This document shows positions 17,460 through 26,623 of a stretch of DNA of 64,000 nucleotides, piece after piece. The stretch comes from Ruminococcus sp. CAG:563 (GTDB lineage: Bacteria; Bacillota; Clostridia; Oscillospirales; Acutalibacteraceae): contig FR882080.1 in assembly GCA_000434915.1 (NCBI GenBank), positions 9,014 to 73,013 on the forward strand, in the 5' to 3' direction. The position numbers were made by a program, and so were the translations under genes. The notes beneath the pieces are model-generated. The model did not search any database, was not told the origin of the DNA, and saw only the letters and a list, made by a program, of their open reading frames with translations. Every line of letters starts with the position of its first letter. Within the stretch, counting starts at the first letter, position 1.

Positions 17460-18341
17460 ATGAAAAACAAAAGTGATTTGATCTACAAGTTTCCGCTTCT
17501 GATTTCTCTTTGTGCATTGCTTGTCGCCGTGCCGCTGAGAGTTTATCAGTATTTCAAAGTTCTTGAACCCGATACCGGATTCTATTCAAAGACGGATTTC
17601 TCGGTCTATATAATCTATGCGGTGCTCGGCATTGCAACGGTTTCTTCGATTGTAATCCCGCTCATCAACAAAAAGCGAATAATTACCGTTACCTCGGTAA
17701 AAAAATCACCCGTTTTTCTCGTTCTCTCGCTGATTCTCGCCGTTACAATAATCATTGACTCGGCCGGTCAGCTCATGAGCTATTTCGACCTCTACGATGC
17801 GGCAAACGCTTCGGGCACGATCGTCACGGAATATGTCAAGAAGCAGGGAGGAACGCTTCTGCTGCTTCAGGCCGTTTCCGGTGCTGTTGCCGCAGTTTAC
17901 TTCTTCGTTTCCGGTCTTTCTGTCAGTCTCGGCAACTCCGACGGCTCAAAGCTCAAGGTTCTCGCTCTTACTCCTGTTTTGTGGTGCATTTTCAAGCTCC
18001 TTTACAGATTCAAGAGAACAATCAGCTTTGTCAACGTCTCCGACCTCATGCTTGAGCTTTTTGAAATAGTATTTCTTATGCTTTTCTTCCTCGCTTTGGC
18101 TCAGACGGTCGCAAAGATCGACGCTCAGACCGTATTTTGGAAAATCTACGGCTACGGCATTCCGGCTGCAGTGTTCGCTTTGATCTGCTTCCTGCCGAGA
18201 TTTATAGTTATGATTACGGGAAATTCCGAGCTTCTTAACGAACACTACGGCATTTCCTACAGCGACCTCGGTGCAGCAGCTTATATAATCTACAATCTTC
18301 TTTCGAGAGCCAAGGCTCAAACGAACGAATCGGAGGATTGA
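17460..18341 (+). CDS. Polytopic membrane protein of unknown function
   Basis: I do not recognise this protein. 293 residues with about seven hydrophobic segments, near residues 11-30, 48-70, 83-105, 131-157, 166-184, 195-216 and 226-250. There is no signal peptide, ATP site or catalytic motif that I can see. It starts 3 bp after gltA and ends 12 bp before the AEC transporter, so it lies in the same transcript. Its function is open; an envelope role is the only safe statement. Confidence 0.75.
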   Translation: MKNKSDLIYKFPLLISLCALLVAVPLRVYQYFKVLEPDTGFYSKTDFSVYIIYAVLGIATVSSIVIPLINKKRIITVTSVKKSPVFLVLSLILAVTIIIDSAGQLMSYFDLYDAANASGTIVTEYVKKQGGTLLLLQAVSGAVAAVYFFVSGLSVSLGNSDGSKLKVLALTPVLWCIFKLLYRFKRTISFVNVSDLMLELFEIVFLMLFFLALAQTVAKIDAQTVFWKIYGYGIPAAVFALICFLPRFIVMITGNSELLNEHYGISYSDLGAAAYIIYNLLSRAKAQTNESED

Positions 18342-18353
18342 TCGGGGTAGTTT

Positions 18354-19283
18354 ATGTTTCTTGACAATTTTCTCATTGCGGCACGTCAGGTCGGCATACT
18401 CTACGTCATGGTGCTTGTCGGAGTTATCTGCGACAGAATAGGCTGGTTCACCGAGAAAACGGGCAAGGCCTGCACCGACCTGCTTTTCTATATAATAACG
18501 CCGAGCGTTATTATCAACTCGTTCTTCACACGTGAGTTTACAAAAGACAGCGGAATAAAGCTGCTGATTGCTGTCGGCTGCGGATTTCTTCTGCATTTTA
18601 TAGCGATTGCAATTAATACTCCCCTGTTTTCAAAGGGCGACCGTGACAAAAACTGCGTTTATAAATACGGCGCAATTTACGGCAACGTGGGCTATATGAC
18701 CCTGCCGCTGACCGAAGCTCTGCTCGGCAGTGAGGGTGTGTTCTATTGCTCCGCCGTCGTTATGGCGTTCAATGTCGTTTCATTTACCCACGGCGTTTTC
18801 ATGATGGACAAAGGCAAGGGCTTCGACGCAAAGAAACTCATTCTCAACCCGGGCGTTATCGCAATGCTCATAGGTCTGCCGTTCTTCCTTTTCAAGGTTC
18901 CGCTTCCGGAGCTTGTGACAAAGCCGGTTGACTTTATTGCTAACACGCAGACCCCCGTTGCGATGATTGTTTTCGGTACATTTCTTTCACACACTAAGCT
19001 CAGAAGTCTTTTTAAGCATAAGAAAATATTTCTTGTTGCATTATCAAAGCTGATTGTTTTGCCGGCCGTCATGATAGCGATATACAAACTTATCGGCCTG
19101 AGCGGAACGCTCCTGACTGCGCTTGCGATATCCTCATGCGCTCCGTCGGCTAACAACACCGTCCTGTTCTCCGCCAAATACGGAAAGGACACGGGGCTTG
19201 CTTCACAGCTTGTTGCAACGGTCAGCTTCATGTCGATAATAACAATGCCTTTAATAATTGCGGCAGTGGAAACTGTCGCATAG
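18354..19283 (+). CDS. AEC (auxin efflux carrier) family transporter
   Basis: 309 residues with about ten membrane segments split in two halves, typical of the AEC/BART fold. Seen: an N-terminal helix pair, LLFYIITPSVIINSFF, the central loop, the Asn-Pro-Gly segment LILNPGVIAMLIGLPFF, and late NTVLFSAKYGKDTGLASQLV, which is characteristic of bacterial AEC members (often malate or other organic-acid carriers). Nearness to citrate synthase may hint at organic acid transport, but that is inference. Confidence 0.87.
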   Translation: MFLDNFLIAARQVGILYVMVLVGVICDRIGWFTEKTGKACTDLLFYIITPSVIINSFFTREFTKDSGIKLLIAVGCGFLLHFIAIAINTPLFSKGDRDKNCVYKYGAIYGNVGYMTLPLTEALLGSEGVFYCSAVVMAFNVVSFTHGVFMMDKGKGFDAKKLILNPGVIAMLIGLPFFLFKVPLPELVTKPVDFIANTQTPVAMIVFGTFLSHTKLRSLFKHKKIFLVALSKLIVLPAVMIAIYKLIGLSGTLLTALAISSCAPSANNTVLFSAKYGKDTGLASQLVATVSFMSIITMPLIIAAVETVA

Positions 19284-19294
19284 GATTTGATAAT

Positions 19295-20083
19295 ATGATA
19301 AAGGATATCATTTCTGAAATCTCCCCGGTTTACGGCTTCTGCGATTTTGAACCGTTTCGGGATAAGCTTATAAACTGCCGTGCAAAGTGCAGACTTCCCG
19401 AGAATGCCAAGAGCATTATAGTTATGCTTTTCCCCTACTATCTCGGTGAGGACGAATATAAGGATATCAACATCTCACGCTATGCCGTTGTCAAGGACTA
19501 TCACCTTGCAATCAATTCGGCGGTCGAGGGAGGACTTCAAAAGCTTCGTAAGGCTTTTCCGGATGAGCAGTTCGTATTTTTTACGGACAATTCGCCGATT
19601 CCCGAGGTTCAGGCGGCTATGGACGCCGGCCTGGGCGTTAAGGGAAAGAACAGGCTTCTCATCAACAAAGAGTACGGCTCGTGGTTCTTCATTTCGGAAA
19701 TAGTCACAACAATGCGGCTGCCTGCGGCAGAGATAAAAGAAACAGCATGTTTAAACTGCGGCAAATGTATCGCCGCATGTCCGACGCATGCACTGACGGA
19801 AAACGGCTTTGATAAAAATCTTTGCCTTTCGGACATAACTCAGCGCAAGGGCGAGCTGACGCCCGAGCAGGAGGAACTTATTAAAAAAACCGGCTGTGCA
19901 TGGGGCTGTGATATCTGCCAGACGGTGTGCCCGATGAACAAAAAAGTGAAAATAAATCCTGCCGAAGTTTTCCTTGACGGAATAGAAACGACGGCAAGAA
20001 CAGATAATATTTCCGACAGAGCCTACGCATGGCGTGGCGAAAAGGTCATAAAAAGGAATCTTGATATAATCAGCGGGCAGTAA
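19295..20083 (+). CDS. QueG-like 4Fe-4S double-cluster protein (short form)
   Basis: 262 residues. The N-terminal part resembles the cobalamin-binding domain of epoxyqueuosine reductase (SIIVMLFPYYL, FFTDNSPIPE, GLGVKGKNRLLINKEYGSW). Two 4Fe-4S motifs follow: CLNCGKCIAACPTHAL, then CAWGCDICQTVCPMN. Full QueG is about 350-390 residues with a C-terminal HEAT-like region that is absent here; short versions are common in Clostridia. It could reduce epoxyqueuosine in tRNA or be a paralogue with a different substrate. The start is 11 bp after the AEC gene. Confidence 0.78.
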   Translation: MIKDIISEISPVYGFCDFEPFRDKLINCRAKCRLPENAKSIIVMLFPYYLGEDEYKDINISRYAVVKDYHLAINSAVEGGLQKLRKAFPDEQFVFFTDNSPIPEVQAAMDAGLGVKGKNRLLINKEYGSWFFISEIVTTMRLPAAEIKETACLNCGKCIAACPTHALTENGFDKNLCLSDITQRKGELTPEQEELIKKTGCAWGCDICQTVCPMNKKVKINPAEVFLDGIETTARTDNISDRAYAWRGEKVIKRNLDIISGQ

Positions 20084-20310
20084 TTAGTGGTTAGTGAGCA
20101 GTGAAAGTCCGAAAAAAATCTTTCGTACAGGAACTTCATAGTCTCCCCTCGAAGCAAGGCAGCAAAACGGCACGACGGTAGTAAATGAACGCCCGATGAA
20201 CGTTCAGAGCCGGGCTGTCAATTCGCTGTTGCACCTACACTTCGCTGCCATACAAAGAAACCTATATAATTTTAGATGATAAATACCAAATACACAACAG
20301 GAGGTAAATC

Positions 20311-20634
20311 ATGAAACTTTTAATTGCAGTCATCAACAGTGACGATTCGCATGTCGTTCTCGATGAGATAACTAAAGCAGGCTTCTACGCAACGAAGCTT
20401 TCCACAACGGGCGGCTTCCTGCGTGCCGGCAACCTCACGCTTCTTATGGGTGTTGAGGATGACAAGGTAGATGAGTTGCTTGAAATTCTCAGAGCCAACT
20501 GCCGCAAGCGTGAGGAGCTTACCCCGGTAGTTCCGACCTACTCCTCGGGTCTTGTTAACGCCATTCCGGTCAAAATCACCGTCGGCGGAGCAACCGTTTT
20601 TGTCCTCGATGTTGATCAGTTCTATAAAATGTGA
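20311..20634 (+). CDS. darA: Cyclic-di-AMP receptor DarA (PstA/YaaQ), PII-like
   Basis: Small trimeric PII-like signal protein that binds c-di-AMP. 107 residues, against about 109 in Bacillus. Seen: MKLLIAVINSDDSHVV, the Gly-rich turn STTGGFLRAGN that binds the ligand, LLMGVEDDKVDELL, and the end GGATVFVLDVDQFYKM. It overlaps holB by 4 bp, and ricT follows, the conserved Bacillota order yaaQ-holB-yaaT. AGGAGG lies before the start. A -10-like TATAAT is at 20265-20270 with no clear -35. The preceding gap 20084-20310 otherwise holds only short repeat remnants. Confidence 0.93.
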   Translation: MKLLIAVINSDDSHVVLDEITKAGFYATKLSTTGGFLRAGNLTLLMGVEDDKVDELLEILRANCRKREELTPVVPTYSSGLVNAIPVKITVGGATVFVLDVDQFYKM

Positions 20635-21524
20635 TGAACGGCATTCACGATATCGGAATTCAAAACAGCCTTGCCGAAAATCTTGACGGGCTTATAAAGA
20701 ACGGACGTTTGCCTCATGCAATAATGCTCAGAGGCGGCAGTGAGGCTTTGCGTCAAAGGCTTTCGCTCTTTCTTGCCGAGGCCTTTGTGTGCGAGGGTGA
20801 CAGCAAGCCGTGCGGAAAATGCTCCCACTGCCTTAAAGCGCAGAGCGGCAATCACCCCGACATTATAACCGCCGACCCCTCGGTGCAGGGCGAAAAAACA
20901 TTCAAAATTGCCCTTGTCCGTGAAATCAAGGACGATGCTTATATTATCCCGAATGAAGCAAGGAGCAAGGTATATATCCTTCGTTCGGCGGATAAAATGA
21001 ACATACAGGCACAAAATGCACTTTTGAAGCTCATTGAAGAACCGCCGACATATGCGAGATTCATTCTTGAATGTGATTCTTCGGCAGCAATGCTTGAAAC
21101 GATTATGTCAAGAGTAACGCTGTTCGACCTTGGAGCGGACAAGGATGAAATCTCCGATGAATTGAGAAAAAAGGCGGACGAGACCGCCGCACGGTTAGCC
21201 GCCGCTATTTTACAGCCGACAGAATATGAATTCATGAAAATCACGGCAGAGTTTGAAAAAGACAAAAATCTTTTTGAGCCTACCCTGCCCGCCTTACAGC
21301 TCATCTTTCGTGACGCCGTCATCATAAAGGCAGTCAGCGATATCACGCTTTCCGGCCATGCGGATATCAGCCGACAGGCAGCTTCAAAGCTGACGATGAA
21401 TGCACTGATGAAAATGACCCGTGAAATTGATAATTTCAGAGAAAGCATAAACAGAAACGCTAATAAAAATTTACTGATCACCCGCTTCTGCGCCGTTATG
21501 CGCAGTTCAGCATATGAAAGATAA
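20631..21524 (+). CDS. holB: DNA polymerase III subunit delta-prime
   Basis: Clamp-loader subunit of the replicative polymerase. 297 residues, AAA+ fold. Seen: GGLIKNGRLPHAIMLRG, the zinc-finger Cys set CEGDSKPCGKCSHC, VREIKDDAYIIPNEARSKVY, the DKMNIQAQNALLKLIEEPP stretch that is highly conserved in delta-prime and gamma/tau, and SRVTLFDLG near the sensor. The P-loop is degenerate, as usual in this subunit. It is coupled to darA by an ATGATG-type overlap. Identification is firm. Confidence 0.93.
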   Translation: MMNGIHDIGIQNSLAENLDGLIKNGRLPHAIMLRGGSEALRQRLSLFLAEAFVCEGDSKPCGKCSHCLKAQSGNHPDIITADPSVQGEKTFKIALVREIKDDAYIIPNEARSKVYILRSADKMNIQAQNALLKLIEEPPTYARFILECDSSAAMLETIMSRVTLFDLGADKDEISDELRKKADETAARLAAAILQPTEYEFMKITAEFEKDKNLFEPTLPALQLIFRDAVIIKAVSDITLSGHADISRQAASKLTMNALMKMTREIDNFRESINRNANKNLLITRFCAVMRSSAYER

Positions 21525-21597
21525 TTTAAAACAAGGCATGTGCTGCAAATTATGTGCCATTGTCTTAACATAAATACTCTACATAAGGAGGTTTAAT

Positions 21598-22464
21598 ATG
21601 TCAGAGGTTGTAGGAATCCGATTCAAGGAAGTCGGAAAAATATATTATTTCGACCCTATCGGATTTAATCTAAATAAAGGCGACCGAGTTATCGTCGAAA
21701 CCGTAAGAGGTCTTGAATGCGGCGAAGTTGCACAGGCAAACAAGGACGTAAATGACGACGAGATTATTAAGCCGCTCAAACCCATTGTTCGTGTGGCAAC
21801 AGCGGAGGATCTCAAGGTCGTTGAAAGAAACAAGAAAAAAGAGAAAGAAGCTTTTGACATCTGTCTTAAAAAGATTGCCGCACACGGACTTGATATGAAG
21901 ATTATCGACGTCGAATATACATTTGATTCCAGTAAGGTGATTTTCTACTTCACCTCGGACGGACGTGTTGACTTCCGTGAGCTTGTCAAGGATCTTGCAA
22001 GTGTGTTCAGAATCAGAATCGAGCTTCGCCAGATAGGTGTCAGGGACGAATCGAAGATGAAAGGCGGTCTCGGAATGTGCGGCAGACCTTTCTGCTGCAA
22101 CAGCTTCCTCGGCGACTTCCAGCCCGTTTCGATAAAAATGGCAAAGGAGCAGGGTCTCTCCCTCAATCCAACCAAAATAAGCGGTACCTGCGGCAGACTC
22201 ATGTGCTGTCTCAAATACGAGCAGGAATCGTACGAGCATTTGCTCAGGGTCACTCCGAAGGTCGGTGCAATCGTTGACACAAGCTCGGGCAGAGGTACTG
22301 TCGTTGAATCAGACCTGCTCAAAGGAATGCTCAAGGTTCGCCTTGACCGTAGTCCCGAAGCCGCACCGGCTGTTTTCAGCCGACGTGACGTCAAACTCAT
22401 AAAGGACAAAAAAATTACCGTCAATAAATCCGAATTAGCTGCCCTAAAAGAGATCGAAGGTTAA
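21598..22464 (+). CDS. ricT: RicT/YaaT PSP1-domain protein
   Basis: 288 residues with the PSP1 domain (VVGIRFKEVGKIYYFDP, GLECGEV) and the Cys pattern of RicT: GGLGMCGRPFCCNSFLGDF then TCGRLMCCLKYEQESY. In Bacillus RicT joins RicA and RicF in an Fe-S complex that aids RNase Y mRNA processing and affects sporulation. Position after holB is the conserved one. All Cys expected for cluster binding appear present. Its stop is 4 bp before copA, an unusual operon join. Confidence 0.93.
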   Translation: MSEVVGIRFKEVGKIYYFDPIGFNLNKGDRVIVETVRGLECGEVAQANKDVNDDEIIKPLKPIVRVATAEDLKVVERNKKKEKEAFDICLKKIAAHGLDMKIIDVEYTFDSSKVIFYFTSDGRVDFRELVKDLASVFRIRIELRQIGVRDESKMKGGLGMCGRPFCCNSFLGDFQPVSIKMAKEQGLSLNPTKISGTCGRLMCCLKYEQESYEHLLRVTPKVGAIVDTSSGRGTVVESDLLKGMLKVRLDRSPEAAPAVFSRRDVKLIKDKKITVNKSELAALKEIEG

Positions 22465-22468
22465 GGTC

Positions 22469-24676
22469 ATGAAGAAGATCAATTTGAAAATCGGCGGAAT
22501 GAGCTGCAGCGCATGCTCAAACGGACTTGAAAAATATCTAAACAAACAAACCGGGGTTATTTCTGCAAGCGTTAACCTCGTTATGGCTAACGCTCTCATC
22601 GAATATGATGAGAGCGTTCTCAATAGGAAAAAACTTGAAAAATTTGTAAAAGAAGCCGGATTTGAAAGTCTCGGTCTTTATGACGAATTTGAGAAAAACA
22701 GCTCGTCCAAAATGTCAAAATTATGGTTTGTCATAATGACGGCTCTGGCGGTTATACTTATGTATATCTCAATGGGCTCAATGATAGGCCTGCCGGAAAT
22801 TCCGTTTCTTGCAATGCACACCCATGACAAGGCTTTTGCTTCGTCGCTGCTTGTTTTGACGATACCGTTCCTCGTTTACGGTTTTGACATCATCAAGAGC
22901 GGATTTAAGAATTTGTTCCATCGCACACCGAACATGGACACGCTTGTCACTCTCGGCGTTCTGACGAGCCTTATTTACAGCATTTTCTCCGTTGTGATGA
23001 TATTCACCGGACACCACCATTATATTCACAAACTCTATTTTGAGTCGGCGGCAATCGTTATCTACTTCATAAAGCTCGGCCGATATATTGATTCGGTCAG
23101 CAAGGACAAGACAAAGGAAGCAATTCAGAGCCTTGTTCAGATCACGCCCAAAGACGCAGTTATCAAGACCGCCGAGGGTGAAAAGAAAGTTACGATTGAC
23201 GAAATTCAAAAAGGAGACACGGTCATCTGCAAGCCCGGAGAAAGGATCGCCGTTGACGGCACGATAACCTTTGGCAAAACTCATCTTGACGAATCATTCA
23301 TCACGGGCGAAAGCAAGCCGGCTGCAAAAGAAATCGGTGCAAGAGTTATCGCAGGCAGCATCAACTATGACGGATACATTGAATACTCCGCCGAGCGAAT
23401 CGGCAAGGAATCGACAATTTCCGAGATTGTTCACATCGTTACCGAGGCTTCGTCGGCAAAAATCCCGCTTGCAAAAATTGCCGACAGGATAAGCTCCTAC
23501 TTTGTTCCGACGATTATCGGAATCGCAATTCTCAGCTTCGTCGGCTATCTCGTCGCAGGTCAAGGCTTTAACGCCGCACTGAACACGTTCGTAACGGTTC
23601 TCGTTGTCGCATGCCCGTGCAGTCTGGGGCTCGCAACTCCGCTTGCAATCGTCGTTTCCGAGGGTCGCTGTGCCAAGAACGGCATACTCATCAAGAAGGG
23701 CGACGTGCTCGAAACAGCTTCGAAAATCAACAAGGTTGTGTTCGATAAAACAGGTACCCTCACCTACGGCAATCTCAAAATTTCACGAATAGTCGACTGC
23801 GGTAAAATGCCGGAAAAGGACATGATGAGCCTTGTCTGCTCGGCCGAAGCGAAATCGAGCCATCCGATATCAAAGGCATTCGCCGAGTATGCAAAGGATA
23901 ACGCTCTCACACTCAGCGAGCCCGAACAGTTTGAAAACATCGACGGCATGGGAATCCGTGCCTTTATCGGCGGCAAGCCGTACTATTTTGGCAATGCAAA
24001 GCTGCTCGCAAAATACGGCATTGAGAATGACCGTCTTGATGATGCAAATGCTCTCGCCGACGAGGGCAACACCCTTGTTTATGTTGCCGGCGAAAAGCAG
24101 ATACTTTCAATCATCGGCATCAACGATGTTATCAGGGATAACGTTGACAGACTTATCAGAATGCTTCATAACTTCAATATCGAGCCGATAATGCTCACGG
24201 GCGATAATGAGCAGACAGCGAAGAAAATCGCTGCTCAGGCAGGCATAAAGCATGTTATTTCGGGCGTTCTGCCTGCCGAAAAGGGCAACGTAATCAAGGA
24301 GCTTAAGGCCGAAGGCGACAGGGTCATGATGATCGGCGACGGCATCAACGACTCCCCCGCTCTTGCACTGAGTGATATCGGCGTCAGCGTCAACAGCGGC
24401 TCCGACATTGCAATGAACTCCGCCGACGTAATACTGATGAACGACGACCTGATGAAAATTCCCGAGCTTATAAGAACAAGCAGGGCAACTGTCAAAAATA
24501 TCAAACAAAACCTTTTCTGGGCCTTCTTCTACAACTGCCTGATGATTCCGATTGCGATCGGTGCGCTCAAGCATTTCAATATAACGATCAATCCGATGAT
24601 AGCAAGCCTTGCTATGACGCTTTCGAGCTTCACGGTAATAATCAACGCCCTCCGTCTGAGAGGGTCGAAAAAATAA
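22469..24676 (+). CDS. copA: Copper-translocating P-type ATPase
   Basis: Membrane copper exporter. 735 residues: one N-terminal heavy-metal domain with GMSCSAC (Cys13 and Cys16), a transmembrane set, the ion-site CPC in CPCSLGLATP (about 381), the phosphorylation site DKTGTLT (about 426), the SSHPIS HP motif, and GDGINDSPAL (about 624). The late TM part has YNCLMIPIA and ASLAMTLSSFTVI, matching the Cu+ class. It starts 4 bp after ricT and 38 bp before a copZ-like gene. No CsoR or CopY regulator is visible, so control may come from outside or from the ricT operon promoter. Confidence 0.95.
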   Translation: MKKINLKIGGMSCSACSNGLEKYLNKQTGVISASVNLVMANALIEYDESVLNRKKLEKFVKEAGFESLGLYDEFEKNSSSKMSKLWFVIMTALAVILMYISMGSMIGLPEIPFLAMHTHDKAFASSLLVLTIPFLVYGFDIIKSGFKNLFHRTPNMDTLVTLGVLTSLIYSIFSVVMIFTGHHHYIHKLYFESAAIVIYFIKLGRYIDSVSKDKTKEAIQSLVQITPKDAVIKTAEGEKKVTIDEIQKGDTVICKPGERIAVDGTITFGKTHLDESFITGESKPAAKEIGARVIAGSINYDGYIEYSAERIGKESTISEIVHIVTEASSAKIPLAKIADRISSYFVPTIIGIAILSFVGYLVAGQGFNAALNTFVTVLVVACPCSLGLATPLAIVVSEGRCAKNGILIKKGDVLETASKINKVVFDKTGTLTYGNLKISRIVDCGKMPEKDMMSLVCSAEAKSSHPISKAFAEYAKDNALTLSEPEQFENIDGMGIRAFIGGKPYYFGNAKLLAKYGIENDRLDDANALADEGNTLVYVAGEKQILSIIGINDVIRDNVDRLIRMLHNFNIEPIMLTGDNEQTAKKIAAQAGIKHVISGVLPAEKGNVIKELKAEGDRVMMIGDGINDSPALALSDIGVSVNSGSDIAMNSADVILMNDDLMKIPELIRTSRATVKNIKQNLFWAFFYNCLMIPIAIGALKHFNITINPMIASLAMTLSSFTVIINALRLRGSKK

Positions 24677-24714
24677 GAAGCAATTTTAAATATTCAAATT
24701 CAGGAGGATGCAAT

Positions 24715-24945
24715 ATGTTATTCGGCAAAGAAAAAATCACAAAGGAAGTTTATATCGACGGCATGAGCTGTATGCACTGCGCAGCCAAGGTTGAAAAGGC
24801 ACTCGCTTCCGTCTCGGGAGTTGCTGATGCCAAGGTTGATCTTGTGAACAAAAAGGCTGTTGTAAAGCTCAAAAAGGACATTGACAATGCAACGCTCAAG
24901 GCTACGGTCGAGGACCTCGGCTACAATGTAACAGACATTAAATAA
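24715..24945 (+). CDS. copZ: Heavy-metal-associated domain protein (copper chaperone CopZ-like)
   Basis: 76-residue single HMA domain with DGMSCMHCAAKVEKAL as the metal loop and a beta-alpha-beta fold length. It should deliver Cu(I) to CopA. It has its own AGGAGG site 38 bp after copA and ends before a strong bidirectional terminator. An added N-terminal MLFGKEKITKE segment is short. Good confidence in the domain; the partner is inferred from position. Confidence 0.92.
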   Translation: MLFGKEKITKEVYIDGMSCMHCAAKVEKALASVSGVADAKVDLVNKKAVVKLKKDIDNATLKATVEDLGYNVTDIK

Positions 24946-24950
24946 ACGTA

Positions 24951-24998
24951 TTAAAGCTCCACGTCATGCATGATACATTTCGTGGAGCTTTAATTTTG
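24951..24998 (+). terminator. Terminator after copZ
   Basis: TTAAAGCTCCACG (24951-24963) pairs perfectly with CGTGGAGCTTTAA (24981-24993), followed by a T-rich tail. Confidence 0.88.
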
Positions 24999-25054
24999 TG
25001 CTGCATTTGAAAAATATTATACATTATCGCAATATAAATGGGCATTTCGCAGAC

Positions 25055-25083
25055 TTGACAATAATATATCAAAGCGTTATAAT
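25055..25083 (+). promoter_or_regulatory. Consensus promoter of the FAD protein leader
   Basis: TTGACA at 25055-25060 and TATAAT at 25078-25083, spaced exactly 17 bp. Transcription would begin near 25090, about 98 bp before the coding start. Confidence 0.88.
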
Positions 25084-25089
25084 AGATTG

Positions 25090-25171
25090 CAATAAGATTG
25101 ATACGGGAGTGAAAAACCCGTCCGTCGGACATCGATCGCATTGCGATAAATGTTCGGCTTTTTATTTTTTT
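25090..25171 (+). promoter_or_regulatory. Short leader with terminator inside the 5' UTR (candidate attenuator)
   Basis: Between the promoter and the ribosome site at 25172-25177 lies a small hairpin, ACGGG/CCCGT (25103-25107 with 25117-25121, 9-nt loop). A long hairpin follows: GTCGGACAT with ATGTTCGGC around an ATCGC/GCGAT core (25124-25158). Thirteen bases, all T but one, come next (25159-25171). A terminator directly before a start codon suggests conditional readthrough. It matches no riboswitch class I know. Confidence 0.62.
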
Positions 25172-25187
25172 CGGAGGTATCAGCATT

Positions 25188-26579
25188 ATGAAAACAGACG
25201 TTGTAATCGTCGGAGCAGGCCCTGCCGGTATATTCACAGCTATCGAAATGCTTCGCAAGGGCACTAAGAAGAAGATCGTCATTGTCGAAAAAGGTCAGTC
25301 AGTCGAAAACAGACACTGCCCCAAGGCAAAGACTAAGAAATGTATGAATTGCAAGCCGTATTGCCACATTACAACCGGTTTCTCCGGTGCAGGCGCATTC
25401 TCGGACGGCAAGCTGTCGCTGAGCTATGAGGTCGGCGGTGACCTTCCGACTCTCGTCGGTGAAAATCTGGTTCAGGAAACTATCAACTATACCGACGGTA
25501 TATATCTTGAATTCGGCGCAGATACTAAGGTTGAGGGTGTCGGAAATACAGAGGAAGTCAGAAAGATTCGTACCCGTGCAATTCAGGCCGGTCTTAAGCT
25601 TGTTGACTGCCCGATTCGTCATATGGGAACGGAAAAGGCACAGGACATCTACCTTGCAATCGAAAAATATCTCATTGCAAACGGCGTTGAGATCTTCTTC
25701 GGCTATGAGTGCTCTAACATCATCCTCAACGGTAAAAAATGCGAGGGAATCTATGTCTCCAACAACAACGGCGTTGAAATGGAGATCAGAGCCGACAATA
25801 CGATCATTGCAACGGGACGCAGAGGTGCAGAGTGGCTTGAAAAGATCTGCGGCGAGCATGATATCGCTCATCTGCCCGGAACAGTTGACATCGGCGTAAG
25901 AGTCGAGGTCAGAAACGAGGTCATTGAAAAGGTCAATGACGTTCTCTACGAGTCAAAGCTCATCGGCTATCCCCGTCCGTTCAAGAACAAGGTCAGAACC
26001 TTCTGTCAGAATCCCGGCGGCTTCGTAAGCCAGGAGAATTACGACAACAATCTTGCCGTTGTTAACGGCCATTCATATAAGGAGCTTAAGAGTGACAATA
26101 CAAACCTTGCCATTCTCTGCTCCCACAATTTCTCTTATCCGTTCAACCAGCCTATCGCCTACGCTCAGAAGGTCGGCGAGCTGACAAACATGCTCGGTAC
26201 CGGTCACATTCTCGTTCAGCGTTTCGGCGATATCCTTGACGGAAAGCGCACATGGGAAAAGGAGCTTTCGCAGTCCAACCTCAAGCCCACGCTTCCCGAC
26301 GCCGTTGCAGGCGATATCACGGCCGCAATGCCCTACAGAGCCATGACAAATATCATCAACTTCATTCAGGCAGTTGACCATGTTGCTCCCGGCTTTGCCT
26401 CCTATGAAACGCTTCTCTACTCCCCTGAGCTTAAGTTCTACAGCAACAGGGTCAAGATGGATGAGCATTTCAACACAAACGTTGAGGGTCTCCACTGTCT
26501 CGGCGACTCGAGCGGCTGGACAAGAGGCCTCATGATGGCTTCCGTCATGGGCGTTCTGATGGGCAGAGAGATCTATTAA
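25188..26579 (+). CDS. FAD-dependent oxidoreductase (COG2509-like NAD(FAD)-utilising dehydrogenase)
   Basis: 463 residues. FAD-binding start VVIVGAGPAGIFTAIEML, then a conserved Cys-rich loop (CPKAKTKKCMNCKPYCHI), GFSGAGAFSDGKLSLS, a second dinucleotide-type region with IIATGRRGAEWL, and the closing FAD motif LHCLGDSSGWTRGLMMAS. This family is widespread in anaerobes and has no settled function. It lies behind the leader described above and 44 bp upstream of an FTR-like gene and thioredoxin, so a redox role is plausible but not shown. Confidence 0.85.
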   Translation: MKTDVVIVGAGPAGIFTAIEMLRKGTKKKIVIVEKGQSVENRHCPKAKTKKCMNCKPYCHITTGFSGAGAFSDGKLSLSYEVGGDLPTLVGENLVQETINYTDGIYLEFGADTKVEGVGNTEEVRKIRTRAIQAGLKLVDCPIRHMGTEKAQDIYLAIEKYLIANGVEIFFGYECSNIILNGKKCEGIYVSNNNGVEMEIRADNTIIATGRRGAEWLEKICGEHDIAHLPGTVDIGVRVEVRNEVIEKVNDVLYESKLIGYPRPFKNKVRTFCQNPGGFVSQENYDNNLAVVNGHSYKELKSDNTNLAILCSHNFSYPFNQPIAYAQKVGELTNMLGTGHILVQRFGDILDGKRTWEKELSQSNLKPTLPDAVAGDITAAMPYRAMTNIINFIQAVDHVAPGFASYETLLYSPELKFYSNRVKMDEHFNTNVEGLHCLGDSSGWTRGLMMASVMGVLMGREIY

Positions 26580-26623
26580 TCATTGCAAAAATCGTTATAA
26601 TACCGTAAAACGGAGGTTCTGCT

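Noticed and set aside
20084..20310. Hidden gene or small RNA between the QueG-like gene and darA
   Set aside because: Only short repeat remnants and a lone -10-like TATAAT were visible; no frame with a ribosome site.
25110..25190. Possible leader peptide in the FAD protein leader (GTG near 25109)
   Set aside because: The ribosome site is too close to the start, the frame runs into the gene in another register, and no stop sits near the hairpin.
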